A DNA stretch of 64,000 nucleotides from UBA12191 sp009937185 (GTDB lineage: Bacteria; Planctomycetota; UBA8108; UBA1146). Each line of letters opens with the position of its first letter. Positions within the stretch are counted from its first letter, which is position 1. The DNA is taken from NCBI GenBank assembly GCA_938075155.1, contig CALJGL010000013.1:30825-94824 (forward strand), in the 5' to 3' direction. The notes beneath the pieces are model-generated. The model was not told the origin of the DNA and made no database searches. It saw only the letters and a list, made by a program, of their open reading frames with translations. Made by a program: the position numbers and the translations under genes. Below are positions 1 through 9,761 of this stretch, piece by piece.

Positions 1-1
1 G

Positions 2-19
2 AATTTCCACGGAGTCTGA
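2..19 (+). CDS. Possible 3' end of an upstream gene (HPr-like?), partial
   Basis: Frame 2 reads NFHGV then TGA at 17-19, just before the enzyme I ribosome binding site. Genes for HPr (ptsH) usually lie directly upstream of ptsI, and HPr tails of this type are plausible. Five residues are far too few to identify it, so this rests on gene order alone. Confidence 0.25.
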   Translation, partial: NFHGV

Positions 20-31
20 GCCGGAGGAATG

Positions 32-1771
32 ATGGAGATAAAAAGCGGCATAGCCGTCAGCCCAGGTATCGCTATCGCCGATGCTCTTATTCTTGATTCT
101 GAGGAAATCCGAATTCCTCAGCGATATGTTTCCAAGGGAGACGTCGAATCGGAAATACTTCGCTTTGAGCAGGCTGTGGAAGACTCCAATAAAATTCTCG
201 AAGAGGAGATTAAGCGGCTTGAGGGTGAAGTAGAAATCCACGCAAGAATTTTATCTGTCCATAAGGATCTTGCCGCCGACCCTGCACTTCACTCCGAAAT
301 CCAACAATCGATTCGAGACAAATCATATACAGCAGAACATGCTGTCAGTCGTGTAATGAATCGCTATGTCAGGAAGTTACAGGAATCCGGTTCCCCACTT
401 CTTATGGAGCGTATTCACGACTTGCAGGATGTTGAAAAGATGTTGCTCAGTACTCTGCTTGGAAAGCGTATTGAAACACTTTCAAACCTGGGTTCAGAAG
501 TCGCTGTGATTGCTCACAACTTGACGCCTGCCCAGACTGCAAAGTTGGATCCTAGAAAAGTCATGGGATTTGCCACCGATCTGGGAGGTAAAACTTCTCA
601 TACAGCCATTATGGCTCGAGCTTTGGGGATCCCTGCAGTGGTGGGTATCGATGATATCTCAACGACGGTCATCGGTGGTGACCGGCTGATCATCGACGGT
701 TATCGTGGATTGGTGATCATCGATCCTGACGATTCTCAAATCGAGGAATATCAAGATCGTGCAGAAGAGATGAAGCGAATCTCGTTGCACCTCAGAAGTC
801 AGGCCGCATTACCAGCGGAGACGATTGATGGACATGGAATAGAAGTTCACGCCAATATAGAACTGCCGGGTGAAGTCGATTCTGCTGTCGAATGGGGGGC
901 TGCTGGAATTGGACTCTATAGAACAGAGTTTATTCATCTTCAAGCACCTGAGAGTGGCGAAGAAGTACACCTCGAACATTACAAGACTGTTATCAAGTCA
1001 CTCAATGGATTACCGCTGACGATAAGAACATTAGATTTAGGTGGCGACAAGTTACCCGAAGGCTCTCTCGAAGAAGAGAATCCCTTTCTAGGGTGCCGCT
1101 CCATCCGTTGGTGCCTTGCGAATCCTAAACCTTTCCGTGCACAGATTCGGGCGATTCTTCGGTCTGGTTTACATGGGCCGGTACGGATGATGCTTCCTAT
1201 GATCACCACTATTCCGGAATTGGATAGAAGTCTTCAGATCATTGACGAAGTCAGTGAAGATCTTCGAAAAGAAGATATCGACTTCGACGAAAACATTCCT
1301 GTGGGAGTGATGGTTGAGGTTCCTTCACTGGCACTTATCGCCAGTCATGTCGCACATCGTGTTTCGTTTCTGAGTGTTGGAAGTAATGACTTGGTTCAAT
1401 ACACTCTCGCTGTAGACCGTGGAAATGAACAAGTTGCTGATTTGTACGACCCTCTTCACCCTGCAGTGCTTCAATTGATCTCCACTTTGATCAAGGTGGG
1501 GGAAGATCATGACATCCGTGTCTGCCTTTGCGGTGAAATGGCATCTGAGTCGGTTCACCTACCGTTGTTAGTTGGATTAGGGTTGAGGGAATTCTCCATC
1601 ACGCCTCAGCTGATTCCGGAAGTGAAGCAAGTTATTCGGCATTTGGTCGACTATGAGGTCCGAGATCTTGCCGCCCGTTGTATGGATATGTCAGACGGGG
1701 AGAGTATCGCTAGAGAGCTCCGCTTCTGGGCCCTTGAAAACCTCCCTGGGGTCGCCTCCCGCTTGATCTAG
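32..1771 (+). CDS. ptsI: Phosphoenolpyruvate-protein phosphotransferase (PTS enzyme I)
   Basis: Cytoplasmic enzyme that takes phosphate from PEP and passes it to HPr, the first step of the phosphotransferase system. The swivelling phospho-histidine domain shows GGKTSHTAIMAR, with the active His near residue 190. The C-terminal PEP-binding barrel shows GLYRTEF, TLDLGGDK, NPFLGCRSIR, GSNDLVQY and the catalytic Cys in CLCGEMA near residue 500. Length of about 579 aa is normal for the family. Two ATG codons lie at 29 and 32. The GGAGG at 23-27 sits too close to the first, so 32 is preferred. In bacteria with few sugar permeases this enzyme may serve a regulatory PTS, but nothing here decides that. 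Confidence 0.95.
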   Translation: MEIKSGIAVSPGIAIADALILDSEEIRIPQRYVSKGDVESEILRFEQAVEDSNKILEEEIKRLEGEVEIHARILSVHKDLAADPALHSEIQQSIRDKSYTAEHAVSRVMNRYVRKLQESGSPLLMERIHDLQDVEKMLLSTLLGKRIETLSNLGSEVAVIAHNLTPAQTAKLDPRKVMGFATDLGGKTSHTAIMARALGIPAVVGIDDISTTVIGGDRLIIDGYRGLVIIDPDDSQIEEYQDRAEEMKRISLHLRSQAALPAETIDGHGIEVHANIELPGEVDSAVEWGAAGIGLYRTEFIHLQAPESGEEVHLEHYKTVIKSLNGLPLTIRTLDLGGDKLPEGSLEEENPFLGCRSIRWCLANPKPFRAQIRAILRSGLHGPVRMMLPMITTIPELDRSLQIIDEVSEDLRKEDIDFDENIPVGVMVEVPSLALIASHVAHRVSFLSVGSNDLVQYTLAVDRGNEQVADLYDPLHPAVLQLISTLIKVGEDHDIRVCLCGEMASESVHLPLLVGLGLREFSITPQLIPEVKQVIRHLVDYEVRDLAARCMDMSDGESIARELRFWALENLPGVASRLI

Positions 1772-1964
1772 GCTATTCAGCCGATTCTTGCCATCGGGGT
1801 GATTTGCCCCATTTTTCCCACCGTCGTAGTCTTCTCGGGACCTTTAAAGAAAGGCCCTCCCGTTCCAGTGTCTGGAATTCGGGAACTCGATCCGGTTTTG
1901 CTTCGCCCGTCATCGAAGCGAAACCCGAAGCACACCCATGGGGTGTGGCTGAGAGGAACAGGGC

Positions 1965-3002
1965 ATGTTTTCACGCCAAAAGTCGCTCGTAGGACTCGAT
2001 ATCGGAACCGACGAAGTCAAAGTTGTCGAGTTAACCCGTACGCAAGATGGACTCGAACTCACAGGTTTTGGTTGGGGTAAAATCCCCTCTCCTGAAGAGA
2101 CCTTGGATACTGTCAGATCTGTTCTCAGAGAATCTGGTATCCGTTGTCGTAAGGTGGCGACCTCCGTATCTGGACGGTCTGTTGTTGTCAGATACATCAC
2201 CTTGCCACAACTGGATGCTGAAGAACTTCCTGAAACATTGCGACTTGAGGCTGATAAGTACATCCCATTTGATCGAGATGAAGTTTGCATTGACGGACAG
2301 CAGCTGTCTTCACCAAATTCTGAGGACGATTCCTCTGAAGAGATGAAAAGTATTCTCGTTGCTGTGAAAAAAGATTTGCTTCAGGACCACATTGATCAAG
2401 TTCAAGAACTGGGATTGATTCCAACAGTGGTCGATGTGGATTCATTTGCTCTGGGTAACTCTTTTGAATTGCGCACAGAAGCAGGCGTTCAGGAAGAGGA
2501 TAGCCCTCGAGCGGTCGCTCTTGTTGACATCGGTGCGACTAAAACCAACATTCACATCGTCAGAGGAAGTACTTCCTGTTTCTCCCGTGAGATTTATCTC
2601 GGAGGAAGGGATCTGACAGAATCGATTTCCAGACGTGAGCATCTGGACGAAGCCGAAGCAGAAGATCTCAAGTGTGATCCCCAAGGGAATGAGCAGATGG
2701 TTGCGAATGCCGTTCAGCCGGTTCTCGACGAGATCGCTGGAGAAATACAGTTGTCATTTGATTATTTCGAAAACCAATTCGATTTCGCCGTTGAGGAAGT
2801 CTTTCTCAGTGGTGGTGCAAGCCAGACGGTTGGGCTGCAGGAGACCTTCGAAAGGGTCTTCGAGCGTGACGTCAAAACGTGGGATCCACTGGTATCGATC
2901 AAGGTTCGAGAGGACCTGGTTGATGTCGAGGCGCTCTCTGAGCACCTCGTTCAATTGCCCGTGGCTCTCGGCCTCGGATCTCGTATTCAGGACTGCGTTT
3001 AG
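1965..3002 (+). CDS. pilM: Type IV pilus assembly protein PilM
   Basis: Actin-like ATP-binding protein that sits under the inner membrane and binds the PilN N-terminus in the pilus alignment subcomplex. The start LVGLDIGTDEVKVVEL is the family's first phosphate-binding motif. ALVDIGATKTNIHIV is the second, and FLSGGAS near residue 280 is the adenosine motif. Length of 345 aa is typical. The ATG at 1965 has AGAGGA upstream. It is the first gene of a tight operon pilM-pilN-pilO-(PilP-like)-pilQ. Identity is secure from motif order and neighbours. Confidence 0.95.
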   Translation: MFSRQKSLVGLDIGTDEVKVVELTRTQDGLELTGFGWGKIPSPEETLDTVRSVLRESGIRCRKVATSVSGRSVVVRYITLPQLDAEELPETLRLEADKYIPFDRDEVCIDGQQLSSPNSEDDSSEEMKSILVAVKKDLLQDHIDQVQELGLIPTVVDVDSFALGNSFELRTEAGVQEEDSPRAVALVDIGATKTNIHIVRGSTSCFSREIYLGGRDLTESISRREHLDEAEAEDLKCDPQGNEQMVANAVQPVLDEIAGEIQLSFDYFENQFDFAVEEVFLSGGASQTVGLQETFERVFERDVKTWDPLVSIKVREDLVDVEALSEHLVQLPVALGLGSRIQDCV

Positions 3003-3025
3003 GCGCACGGGAAAGGAATTTCAAG

Positions 3026-3724
3026 TTGATCAAGATCAACCTGCTACCTCAGGAGTTACAGAAAGCGGCAAACACGCCGCGTTCCGTCTTTTACTCCGTG
3101 CTCGGTAGCGTATCGGCCGTCGCATTAGGCGCCATAGGTCTTATTTGGATGTGGATTGCTCAGGGCACAATGGAGGCTCATGCAGAAACTCAGATCGCAG
3201 AGGTTAAGTCGCTCGAGGAGAGAGCTTTGGAGGTAGATCGGATTCAATCCGATATCGATTACTACCGCCAACGTGAAGCTTCGATCGTAAAAATCAAGAC
3301 GAGTCGAATCCTATGGGCTCCCAAGCTTGATCAATTGGTCTCAAAGGTCCCGGACGATCTTTGGATTACTTCTCTCGCTGTCGATGTTCTGGAAGAGGAC
3401 GACTATCGCTGGGAAGCGGGAAAGATTCAGACCGGTGGCACCCTGACAATGGATTGTGTCGCTGTCGGCTCTGACCCAGGTGCTCTGACAAGATTTCGTA
3501 AAGCATTGAGTGAGGATCATCGTTTTTACGGAGACCTTGTCGATGTGAGTGCGCTCCCGGATTCCTTCTTTGGTGACTTTCTTCGATTTACTCCACTTTC
3601 ATGGGAAAAAGTCGAGAGTGACGAAGAGACTCCGGAGCATTTCCGTTCCACTATCGGGATTGAACTCAAACCTTTGCAAGACCCCCCTCAACCCATCACG
3701 AAAAAGAAGGGGGATAAGCGATGA
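3026..3724 (+). CDS. pilN: Type IV pilus assembly protein PilN
   Basis: Bitopic inner-membrane protein of the PilM/N/O/P alignment complex. It begins IKINLLPQE, the conserved cytoplasmic peptide that docks into PilM. One membrane segment follows at about residues 20-45, then a short coiled coil and a periplasmic ferredoxin-like domain. The start is TTG at 3026 with AAAGGA 8 nt upstream; no ATG would keep the INLLP motif. At 232 aa it is slightly longer than many homologues. The stop overlaps the pilO start as ATGA, which suggests translational coupling. Confidence 0.92.
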   Translation: MIKINLLPQELQKAANTPRSVFYSVLGSVSAVALGAIGLIWMWIAQGTMEAHAETQIAEVKSLEERALEVDRIQSDIDYYRQREASIVKIKTSRILWAPKLDQLVSKVPDDLWITSLAVDVLEEDDYRWEAGKIQTGGTLTMDCVAVGSDPGALTRFRKALSEDHRFYGDLVDVSALPDSFFGDFLRFTPLSWEKVESDEETPEHFRSTIGIELKPLQDPPQPITKKKGDKR

Positions 3725-4356
3725 ATATGGACGAAAAGAAACAACTCATCACCCTTGCCGTTGTTTGTGGAGTGTTTTTCTGTGTTGAACTCGTCGTTGG
3801 CTGGAATTTGAGCACTGAAAACTCAATAACCCGAACCAAACTCGAGGAACTTGAAAACAGGAAAGTTTCTGCTCAGACGAAACTGAATACGATTCCTGAG
3901 ATGCGTAAAAAAGCAGCAGATCTTTCAGAGATTGTCAGCGACTACACCGCGATTCTTCCTGAAATCGACGAAGTTCGCCGAGATGCATTTGTGGACACGA
4001 TCACAACGCTTTGCAAGGACAGTGGGCTGACAATATTAGAGGCTGTTCCTGTGAGTACAGAGGTTCGTAAGTCTTCTAGGGGGGCCCGTCCGGTCCCAGG
4101 ACAGGTTGCCGCCCACCAACCATTCCAGAGACACAAGTATCGGTTCGAAATGCAGGGTGAGTTTTCTCAGTTTCACCGATTCATTAATAGCGTCGAGAGT
4201 CATCCTCGATTCCTGCGAGTGGATGGAGTTGAACTCTATCCGTTAGATCAGGGTGAAGGATTGTCTTCAGCCTCAGATCCCAAGAAAAGATTGGCCATCG
4301 AAATCTCTACCTATGTTTATGACGAGGTAAAGGTCTCGGTTAAGGAGATCCAGTAA
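3721..4356 (+). CDS. pilO: Type IV pilus assembly protein PilO
   Basis: Partner of PilN in the inner-membrane alignment complex. A single N-terminal membrane segment (about residues 8-28) is followed by a coiled coil rich in Glu/Lys/Leu. The periplasmic domain contains the stretch RFEMQGEFSQFHRFINSVE, typical of the PilO fold, in which short-range structural repeats pair with PilN. The gene overlaps pilN by four bases and the next gene by one base (TAATG). Sequence similarity in this family is low, so the call leans on order, size and topology. Confidence 0.9.
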   Translation: MNMDEKKQLITLAVVCGVFFCVELVVGWNLSTENSITRTKLEELENRKVSAQTKLNTIPEMRKKAADLSEIVSDYTAILPEIDEVRRDAFVDTITTLCKDSGLTILEAVPVSTEVRKSSRGARPVPGQVAAHQPFQRHKYRFEMQGEFSQFHRFINSVESHPRFLRVDGVELYPLDQGEGLSSASDPKKRLAIEISTYVYDEVKVSVKEIQ

Positions 4357-5882
4357 TGAAAAAATATCTTCAAGAGAACAAGTGGGTGATTCCCACCAGC
4401 ATTGCTGGATTCTTTTTTGTTTTTCTTCTGCTCTACAGTTTTAGTTCTGGAGCAGTAGAGACTGCTTCTGCAACTGTAGGCGGGGATAACCCAGAAGTCA
4501 TTGACCAATGGGAAGACGTTGACTTTAAAGTCACTGACGATTCTGAAGTTATGGAAGAACCCGAAGAGAACTCAATGTTGAGTCATGAAACTGAAACGGT
4601 TTCAGTCGAAGAGTTCGAGGTCGAAGTCGATTCTGAATTTGAAGAGACTACGACCGAGTCGTTCGAAGCAGTCGTCTCGACAGTGATTCCCGCTACTGGG
4701 CCTGAGGAAGACGAGAGTCAGAAACAGGCAGAGCTGGCGCAGGACCAAAGAATCGAAGAATTGCGTTCTAAATGCAGTAATGATCTTCGTCGTGCCAACT
4801 GGAAGAGAGCGCACGAGAGTCTCGTCGAATTGGTCAATTTGAGACCCTACAACGCCGATTACCATTTGACCTTGGGACTTGTCCATAGGCGCCTTCAAGA
4901 AAGCCAAGACAACCAGGGACACCTCGACGAAGCGCAGAAAAAGTTCTCTGAGTACGTGGAGTATGGTGGTGAGGAAGCGATCGCTTCTTTGCTTCTTGCT
5001 GAAGCGAGTGCCAGTTCTAATGATATGGATTCCACATATGAATTTCTGGAAGAAGCCGCTCTTCAGGGAATGAATATCGCTCGTGCTGTTAAGCAATTTC
5101 CAGCATTGCGAAATTACATTGATGACACTCGCTTTGTGAGATCTGCGCTCAAACTTGAGCGATACACACTCGAGGACGATCTGAGAAGAGATCCGTTCAC
5201 CGCGCCATGGAAGTCCAGCAATCGTATGGACGAAACCACAGAGTTCACTTATTTGTCCGTTTCCGAGCAGAGAGACTCTTTGTTCAAAGCTCGTGCGGCA
5301 ATTGCGAAAATAGAGTTCGCTCAACGAAACGGCGACTTTGAAGCTGCGACCGAAGCTTACAGGGCTCTGATGAATATCAGTGACGAGGCCAAGCGCTTTG
5401 ACCAGCCTGAGTTGGCTGCGGAATTGAAGGCTATCGTTGACAGAATTGAAGAATTGGAACAGGGCGTTGAAGAAGTAAGAGTGAGACATCTCTACGAAGA
5501 ATCCCGGATTCGTTTGGATTCTATGAAGAGAGCCTTTGAGGAACAGGACTTCGCCACTGTAAATCAGCTCTACAGCGAAGTTCAGAAACTCGCATCTGAA
5601 ATCCAGGATGTCGGAGACAAATACAGAACAACTTCTACTTTGGTCGGAATGGCCGCGAGCCAAATGCGCCAGAGAAGTGAAGTGGTACAGCAGTTTTTGT
5701 CGAGAACAGTCCAGATTGATGGAATCGTTATCTCTGGTGAAGGGTCCTACGCCATCGTTGATGGTGAATGGATCTCTAAAGGTGGAGATATCGAAGGAGC
5801 AGTCCTCGAAGAAGTTCACCGGGATCGCCTCGTGTTTAACTTCGAGGGGGAGCTCATCGTGCGAAGATTCGGACGTTTTTAA
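4356..5882 (+). CDS. Pilus-operon membrane protein: TPR/coiled-coil middle and PilP/GspC-like C-terminus
   Basis: Occupies the pilP slot but is 508 aa, far larger than PilP. It has an N-terminal membrane anchor (about residues 12-30) and a very acidic linker (about 45-130). A helical region with tetratricopeptide character follows (roughly 140-240: ANWKRAHESLVELVNLRPYN). Next come long charged helices (about 310-440). The C-terminal beta-rich domain (about 445-508: VDGIVISGEGSYAIVDGEW, then LVFNFEGELIVRRF) resembles the PilP/GspC homology region that contacts the secretin. I infer that it links PilN/PilO to PilQ. Unlike classical PilP it has no lipobox. Family assignment is by analogy. Confidence 0.7.
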   Translation: MKKYLQENKWVIPTSIAGFFFVFLLLYSFSSGAVETASATVGGDNPEVIDQWEDVDFKVTDDSEVMEEPEENSMLSHETETVSVEEFEVEVDSEFEETTTESFEAVVSTVIPATGPEEDESQKQAELAQDQRIEELRSKCSNDLRRANWKRAHESLVELVNLRPYNADYHLTLGLVHRRLQESQDNQGHLDEAQKKFSEYVEYGGEEAIASLLLAEASASSNDMDSTYEFLEEAALQGMNIARAVKQFPALRNYIDDTRFVRSALKLERYTLEDDLRRDPFTAPWKSSNRMDETTEFTYLSVSEQRDSLFKARAAIAKIEFAQRNGDFEAATEAYRALMNISDEAKRFDQPELAAELKAIVDRIEELEQGVEEVRVRHLYEESRIRLDSMKRAFEEQDFATVNQLYSEVQKLASEIQDVGDKYRTTSTLVGMAASQMRQRSEVVQQFLSRTVQIDGIVISGEGSYAIVDGEWISKGGDIEGAVLEEVHRDRLVFNFEGELIVRRFGRF

Positions 5883-6029
5883 CACTTGGGCCGATAAATG
5901 CCCATGTAAATCAAAAGAACTCCGGGATCTACTCAAGATTGAACTTTCGGAGGCCGATAGAAGTAACAGGAAAACCTGACACTGCGTCAGGGAACAGGAA
6001 TCCTGTCCCATTCGGGAGGAAAATCGATA

Positions 6030-7922
6030 ATGAGAATACTGACAATGATCGCGACCCTTTGTGTCGCTCTTTTAATGACCGACGGAATCCAGGCTTATCA
6101 GTCTGGAAGTACAGTCGTCGACCTCGTAACAATTGATGTCCGTGACAAGGATCTCAAAGAGGTTTTGGCGCAGATTGGAACCCAGGTGGGTGTCAATATT
6201 GTTCCGGATCCCGAGATCGAAGAAACGGTCACTCTGACTCTGGATGCCATCGATTGGCGTCAGGGGCTGGACATTCTTGCCCGAGAGACAAATTGTGTAG
6301 TTTTGGAAGTCAGTGATCGATTGATCAGATTTACACAACCTCCGTCCATCAATATAGAGTTTCAGGACGCGGAACTTGCAGTAGTTCTCGAACTGCTGGC
6401 AAAACAATCAGGTGCAAACATCGTGATTGCGGAAGAAGTTAAGGGCAAGGTTAGTTTGACCCTGAGAGATGTACCTTGGAGAGAAGCTCTCAATACGGTC
6501 GTTAAAACCGCTGGATACGTGGTTGTTAGCGAGCGTGAAGGTGTGAGTGAAATCTTGCGTATTGTTTCTCCTGATCAGTTGGTGCAACAGCAGGAAACCA
6601 GAATCTTCCAGTTGAGATACATCAGACCACCAGAGCAGTACGTCGCCATCATTTCTGACATCGAGAAGCAGGCAGGAAGTCTGGGGACCAACTCCGCTTC
6701 TGATTCTGAAGTTGAGTTCACACTTCTCAAGGCATTACGAAGAGCGTTGTCTCCTGGTGGAGATATGGATTTCGACATCAAGACGAACTCCCTCATTGTA
6801 AAAGATATCGCTCCTAGGCTTGATGAGATCGGTGAGATCATCGCCAAGATCGACGTGGAGCCTGCTTTGGTTCAGGTCGAGGTCAAGTTTATCTCGACTT
6901 CCAATGACGATATCCTTGAAACAGGACTGAAGTTGGACAATCCCAACACACCCGGTCGTGACGGATTCCGATTGAGTGCAAGAGGAGCTTCCCCACAATC
7001 TAACTTTTCGGACCTTTCTGGTCTCGGAGTGATTCAGGATGCGGGTACACAGGTTCCTATCTACAACGGATCTGTTGTCTCTAATGGTGGTACTTGGCCT
7101 TTTGATATCGGTAACATGCAAAGCATTGGTGTTCCTTATCAGGCCCTCGGTGTGCTCGACTTTACGCAGACTCAACTATTGATCTCTATGATCAAGGATG
7201 ACGAGAACTCAAAGATCGTTCAGCAGCCGTTCTTGACGACATTGGATAACTATCCTTCGACAATCTTTGTCGGAGAAGAAGTTCCGTTTGCTGTGCAGAA
7301 TGTTCAGCAGGATCAGAATGGTAACGTCACCGTCTCTATCGACGAGAATGATCGTTCACCGGTCAATGTCGGATTTACGCTCTACGTTTCACCTCATGTG
7401 ATTCCTGGAACTGACATGATCTACATGAATGTGATTCCGAAAGTTTCGACATTGGTGGGTAACACTTCTGATATTCCTGGTTTTGACAGATTCCGTTTTA
7501 GTGACCCGGGAAGTGGCACCAGTGCTTTCATCGACCTTCCTCGTGAAAGCAGCCAGACAGTCGTGACCTACCTTCGCGTTCGCGACGGACAGACCGCTGT
7601 CATTGGTGGCCTTCATACTGAGCGTAAGGTTGAGATCGAGTCCGGTATTCCTCTGCTCTCCGATATTCCTTATCTCGGAGAACTGTTCAAGTGGCGTCGT
7701 CGCCAGGCAGATGTTAATCACCTGCTCATTCTTGTGACTCCGAGGATCATCAAAAGCAGTGACGTCAGTGAGGAGATCTACCGTAATGCCCTTAAAGAGG
7801 CGGAGCGTTGGGATTACTTCAAGGAGAAATACGGCGAACCGACCACCGATAGTGCTGATGAAGGCGATACAGTTGGTGCAGCAGAGGCTGATTCCACTGA
7901 GACCTCCGAAGAGGGTCGCTAA
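6030..7922 (+). CDS. pilQ: Type IV pilus secretin PilQ
   Basis: Outer-membrane channel through which the pilus emerges. A signal peptide covers about residues 1-22. Two similar STN/N0-type modules follow (VDLVTIDVRDKDLKEVL and INIEFQDAELAVVLELLAK), then an N1-like domain (IFQLRYIRP near residue 190). The secretin domain ends with the family signature IPLLSDIPYLGELFKWR and LLILVTPRII. No separate peptidoglycan-binding AMIN domain is evident. The ATG at 6030 has GGGAGGAAA upstream. It is the last gene of the pilus operon and is followed by a strong intrinsic terminator. Confidence 0.95.
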   Translation: MRILTMIATLCVALLMTDGIQAYQSGSTVVDLVTIDVRDKDLKEVLAQIGTQVGVNIVPDPEIEETVTLTLDAIDWRQGLDILARETNCVVLEVSDRLIRFTQPPSINIEFQDAELAVVLELLAKQSGANIVIAEEVKGKVSLTLRDVPWREALNTVVKTAGYVVVSEREGVSEILRIVSPDQLVQQQETRIFQLRYIRPPEQYVAIISDIEKQAGSLGTNSASDSEVEFTLLKALRRALSPGGDMDFDIKTNSLIVKDIAPRLDEIGEIIAKIDVEPALVQVEVKFISTSNDDILETGLKLDNPNTPGRDGFRLSARGASPQSNFSDLSGLGVIQDAGTQVPIYNGSVVSNGGTWPFDIGNMQSIGVPYQALGVLDFTQTQLLISMIKDDENSKIVQQPFLTTLDNYPSTIFVGEEVPFAVQNVQQDQNGNVTVSIDENDRSPVNVGFTLYVSPHVIPGTDMIYMNVIPKVSTLVGNTSDIPGFDRFRFSDPGSGTSAFIDLPRESSQTVVTYLRVRDGQTAVIGGLHTERKVEIESGIPLLSDIPYLGELFKWRRRQADVNHLLILVTPRIIKSSDVSEEIYRNALKEAERWDYFKEKYGEPTTDSADEGDTVGAAEADSTETSEEGR

Positions 7923-7953
7923 TCGCAATCCAATAACTGATGACGAGATTTCA

Positions 7954-7989
7954 CAGGCCCCCGTAGCAATGCTACGGGGGCCTGTTTTT
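7954..7989 (+). terminator. Intrinsic terminator after pilQ
   Basis: A perfect 14-bp GC-rich stem (7954-7967 pairs with 7971-7984) with an AAT loop is followed directly by TTTTT. It ends the pilus operon. Confidence 0.95.
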
Positions 7990-8128
7990 CAATTCAGGAA
8001 GCGAGGAAGTGATAGGACATCCTTCGCTCCACTGGACGGGGACTTTCATGAGGGTATCTTGTTAACACTTCGATACGCTCTGGTTGTCAGAGTGAAGGTG
8101 TCACCTAGCAAGATTCTGGCGGTCAGAG

Positions 8129-9628
8129 ATGCGACTTATCATACAAACCCGAGAAGATTCGGGGAAAGCAGTCGCTTTGACGGATGGCTCTGGAAAGCTA
8201 TGGGAATACCATAGTGAGGGACAGCACAATAAACCGGTCTTGTTGGGGAATATCTATCTCGGACGGGTGCTGAATGTCGAGCCTGCGATTCAGGCGGCGT
8301 TTATTGATATCGGTGAGCGTCGGTCTGCTTTCCTTCATTTTTCAGATATCCATCCCGGTTACGACGGTGGATCTCGATTAGCTTTTGAGGCATTTAACGA
8401 TTCTTTTCCAAGGCGAAGAGGAACCGGCAACATTCAAGATTGCGTTCAGCCTGGGCAGTTGATGGTCGTTCAAGTCTCAAAGGATGCCATTGGTCAAAAA
8501 GGGCCTAGCGTTACGACCTATGTTTCTGTTCCTGGCAGAAACCTTGTGCTGTTGGGCGGTGCTCAGAAACCTGGCATTTCTCGTCGTATTGAAGATGAAG
8601 ATGAACGTCATCGATTGAGAGATCTTGCAGGACAGCTACCTGTGATCGCTGGTGCAGGTGTGATCGTTCGGACTGCGGGATACGAGACTAACGTCGAGGA
8701 AATGACGCATGAAGTGATGACGCTAGGGGAAACCTGGAATCTATTGAGCACCAAGGCCTTGAACGCATCCGCTCCGGTCAAATTGCATCAGGAAGATGAT
8801 TTGATGGGGAAGGTCGCAAGAGATTTATTCTTGCCGTACATCGACGAAATACTCATCGATGATGAAAAACAGAGTGCTTTTCTCAAAAATGAATTATGCC
8901 GTTGGAACTTGCAGGATGATTTCAAGATAGAGCTCTATAGAGGTAAGACTTCACTCTTTCGTCATAGAGGACTGCAGGATCAAATCGATAGCATCTATGA
9001 TCGAACAGTTCGATTAGCCGGTGGGGGAGCGATCGTCATTGAAGAGACGGAAGCTTTGGTGGCGATCGATGTCAATTCGGGCCGGGGGATGTCCGCCGTC
9101 GATCTCGAAGAAACGGCTTTGACGACCAACCTTGAGGCTGCCAGTGAGGTCGCTCGTCAAATCCGATTGCGCGATCTGGGTGGAGTCGTCGTTTGTGATT
9201 TCATCGATATGTTGGAAGAATCCAACCGAGATGCACTGGAAAATCACTTCCGGGAAGCGACTCGGGAGGACAGAGCAAAGATCTGGTATGCCCCGATATC
9301 GAGATTTGGACTCCTTGAAATCACTCGTCAGCGACTCGGGCCCTCAAAAAATCGTCAGGGGAGAATTTCCTGTCCCACCTGTAATGGGCGGGGAACGGTG
9401 CGAATTGAGCACCGTGTGGCTCCGGGCCTTCTTCGCGAGTTAGGCCGTGGATTGGCGATTGAAGGGGTTCTAGAGGCCATCGTGACAGTGGAAGAGGGCG
9501 TCAAAGATCGCCTTCGGGAGATTCGGGGGGACGAATTGCTGAATCTTGAGGAAAAGACCGGAACAAGAATCATCCTAGAATCTGGGAAAGATTGGTCGCC
9601 AGAATGCTGGGCAATCCGGTATCGTTAG
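8129..9628 (+). CDS. rng: Ribonuclease E/G family endoribonuclease
   Basis: Single-strand endoribonuclease for rRNA and mRNA processing. An S1-like RNA-binding segment lies at the N-terminus (GNIYLGRVLNVEPAIQAAFIDIG). It is followed by the catalytic DNase I-like domain with the acidic metal-binding residues in VAIDVNSGR and VVCDFIDM. The zinc-link motif CPTCNGRG near residue 415 bridges dimers. At 499 aa it lacks the long RNase E scaffold tail, so it is closer to RNase G/CafA. The gene heads the common RNase-L21-L27-Obg neighbourhood. The start at 8129 is the first in-frame start that keeps the family N-terminus; the ribosome binding site is weak. Confidence 0.93.
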   Translation: MRLIIQTREDSGKAVALTDGSGKLWEYHSEGQHNKPVLLGNIYLGRVLNVEPAIQAAFIDIGERRSAFLHFSDIHPGYDGGSRLAFEAFNDSFPRRRGTGNIQDCVQPGQLMVVQVSKDAIGQKGPSVTTYVSVPGRNLVLLGGAQKPGISRRIEDEDERHRLRDLAGQLPVIAGAGVIVRTAGYETNVEEMTHEVMTLGETWNLLSTKALNASAPVKLHQEDDLMGKVARDLFLPYIDEILIDDEKQSAFLKNELCRWNLQDDFKIELYRGKTSLFRHRGLQDQIDSIYDRTVRLAGGGAIVIEETEALVAIDVNSGRGMSAVDLEETALTTNLEAASEVARQIRLRDLGGVVVCDFIDMLEESNRDALENHFREATREDRAKIWYAPISRFGLLEITRQRLGPSKNRQGRISCPTCNGRGTVRIEHRVAPGLLRELGRGLAIEGVLEAIVTVEEGVKDRLREIRGDELLNLEEKTGTRIILESGKDWSPECWAIRYR

Positions 9629-9646
9629 GGATCTGCCAGAGCCCGA

Positions 9647-9668
9647 CTCATCCTTGTGAAGGGATGAG
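9647..9668 (+). terminator. Weak hairpin after rng
   Basis: CTCATCC (9647-9653) pairs with GGATGAG (9662-9668). A second small hairpin ATCC/GGAT and a TTTTT run follow at about 9676-9690. It may attenuate transcription between rng and rplU. Support is modest. Confidence 0.35.
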
Positions 9669-9761
9669 GCTGATGATCCGAAGGATTTTTGGCCCTGTGT
9701 AGTATTACTTTACTTGATCAATGGATCGGTCCTCAGGGGCCGTTGAGAAGAAAGAGGAGCC

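Noticed and set aside
1836..1862. Possible terminator after ptsI (GGGACCTTT/AAAGGCCC)
   Set aside because: The stem has a bulge and no T-run follows.
4602..6011. 469-aa open frame on the minus strand opposite the PilP-like gene
   Set aside because: It mirrors the acidic codon use of the real gene, has no domain, and lies antisense inside a clear operon.
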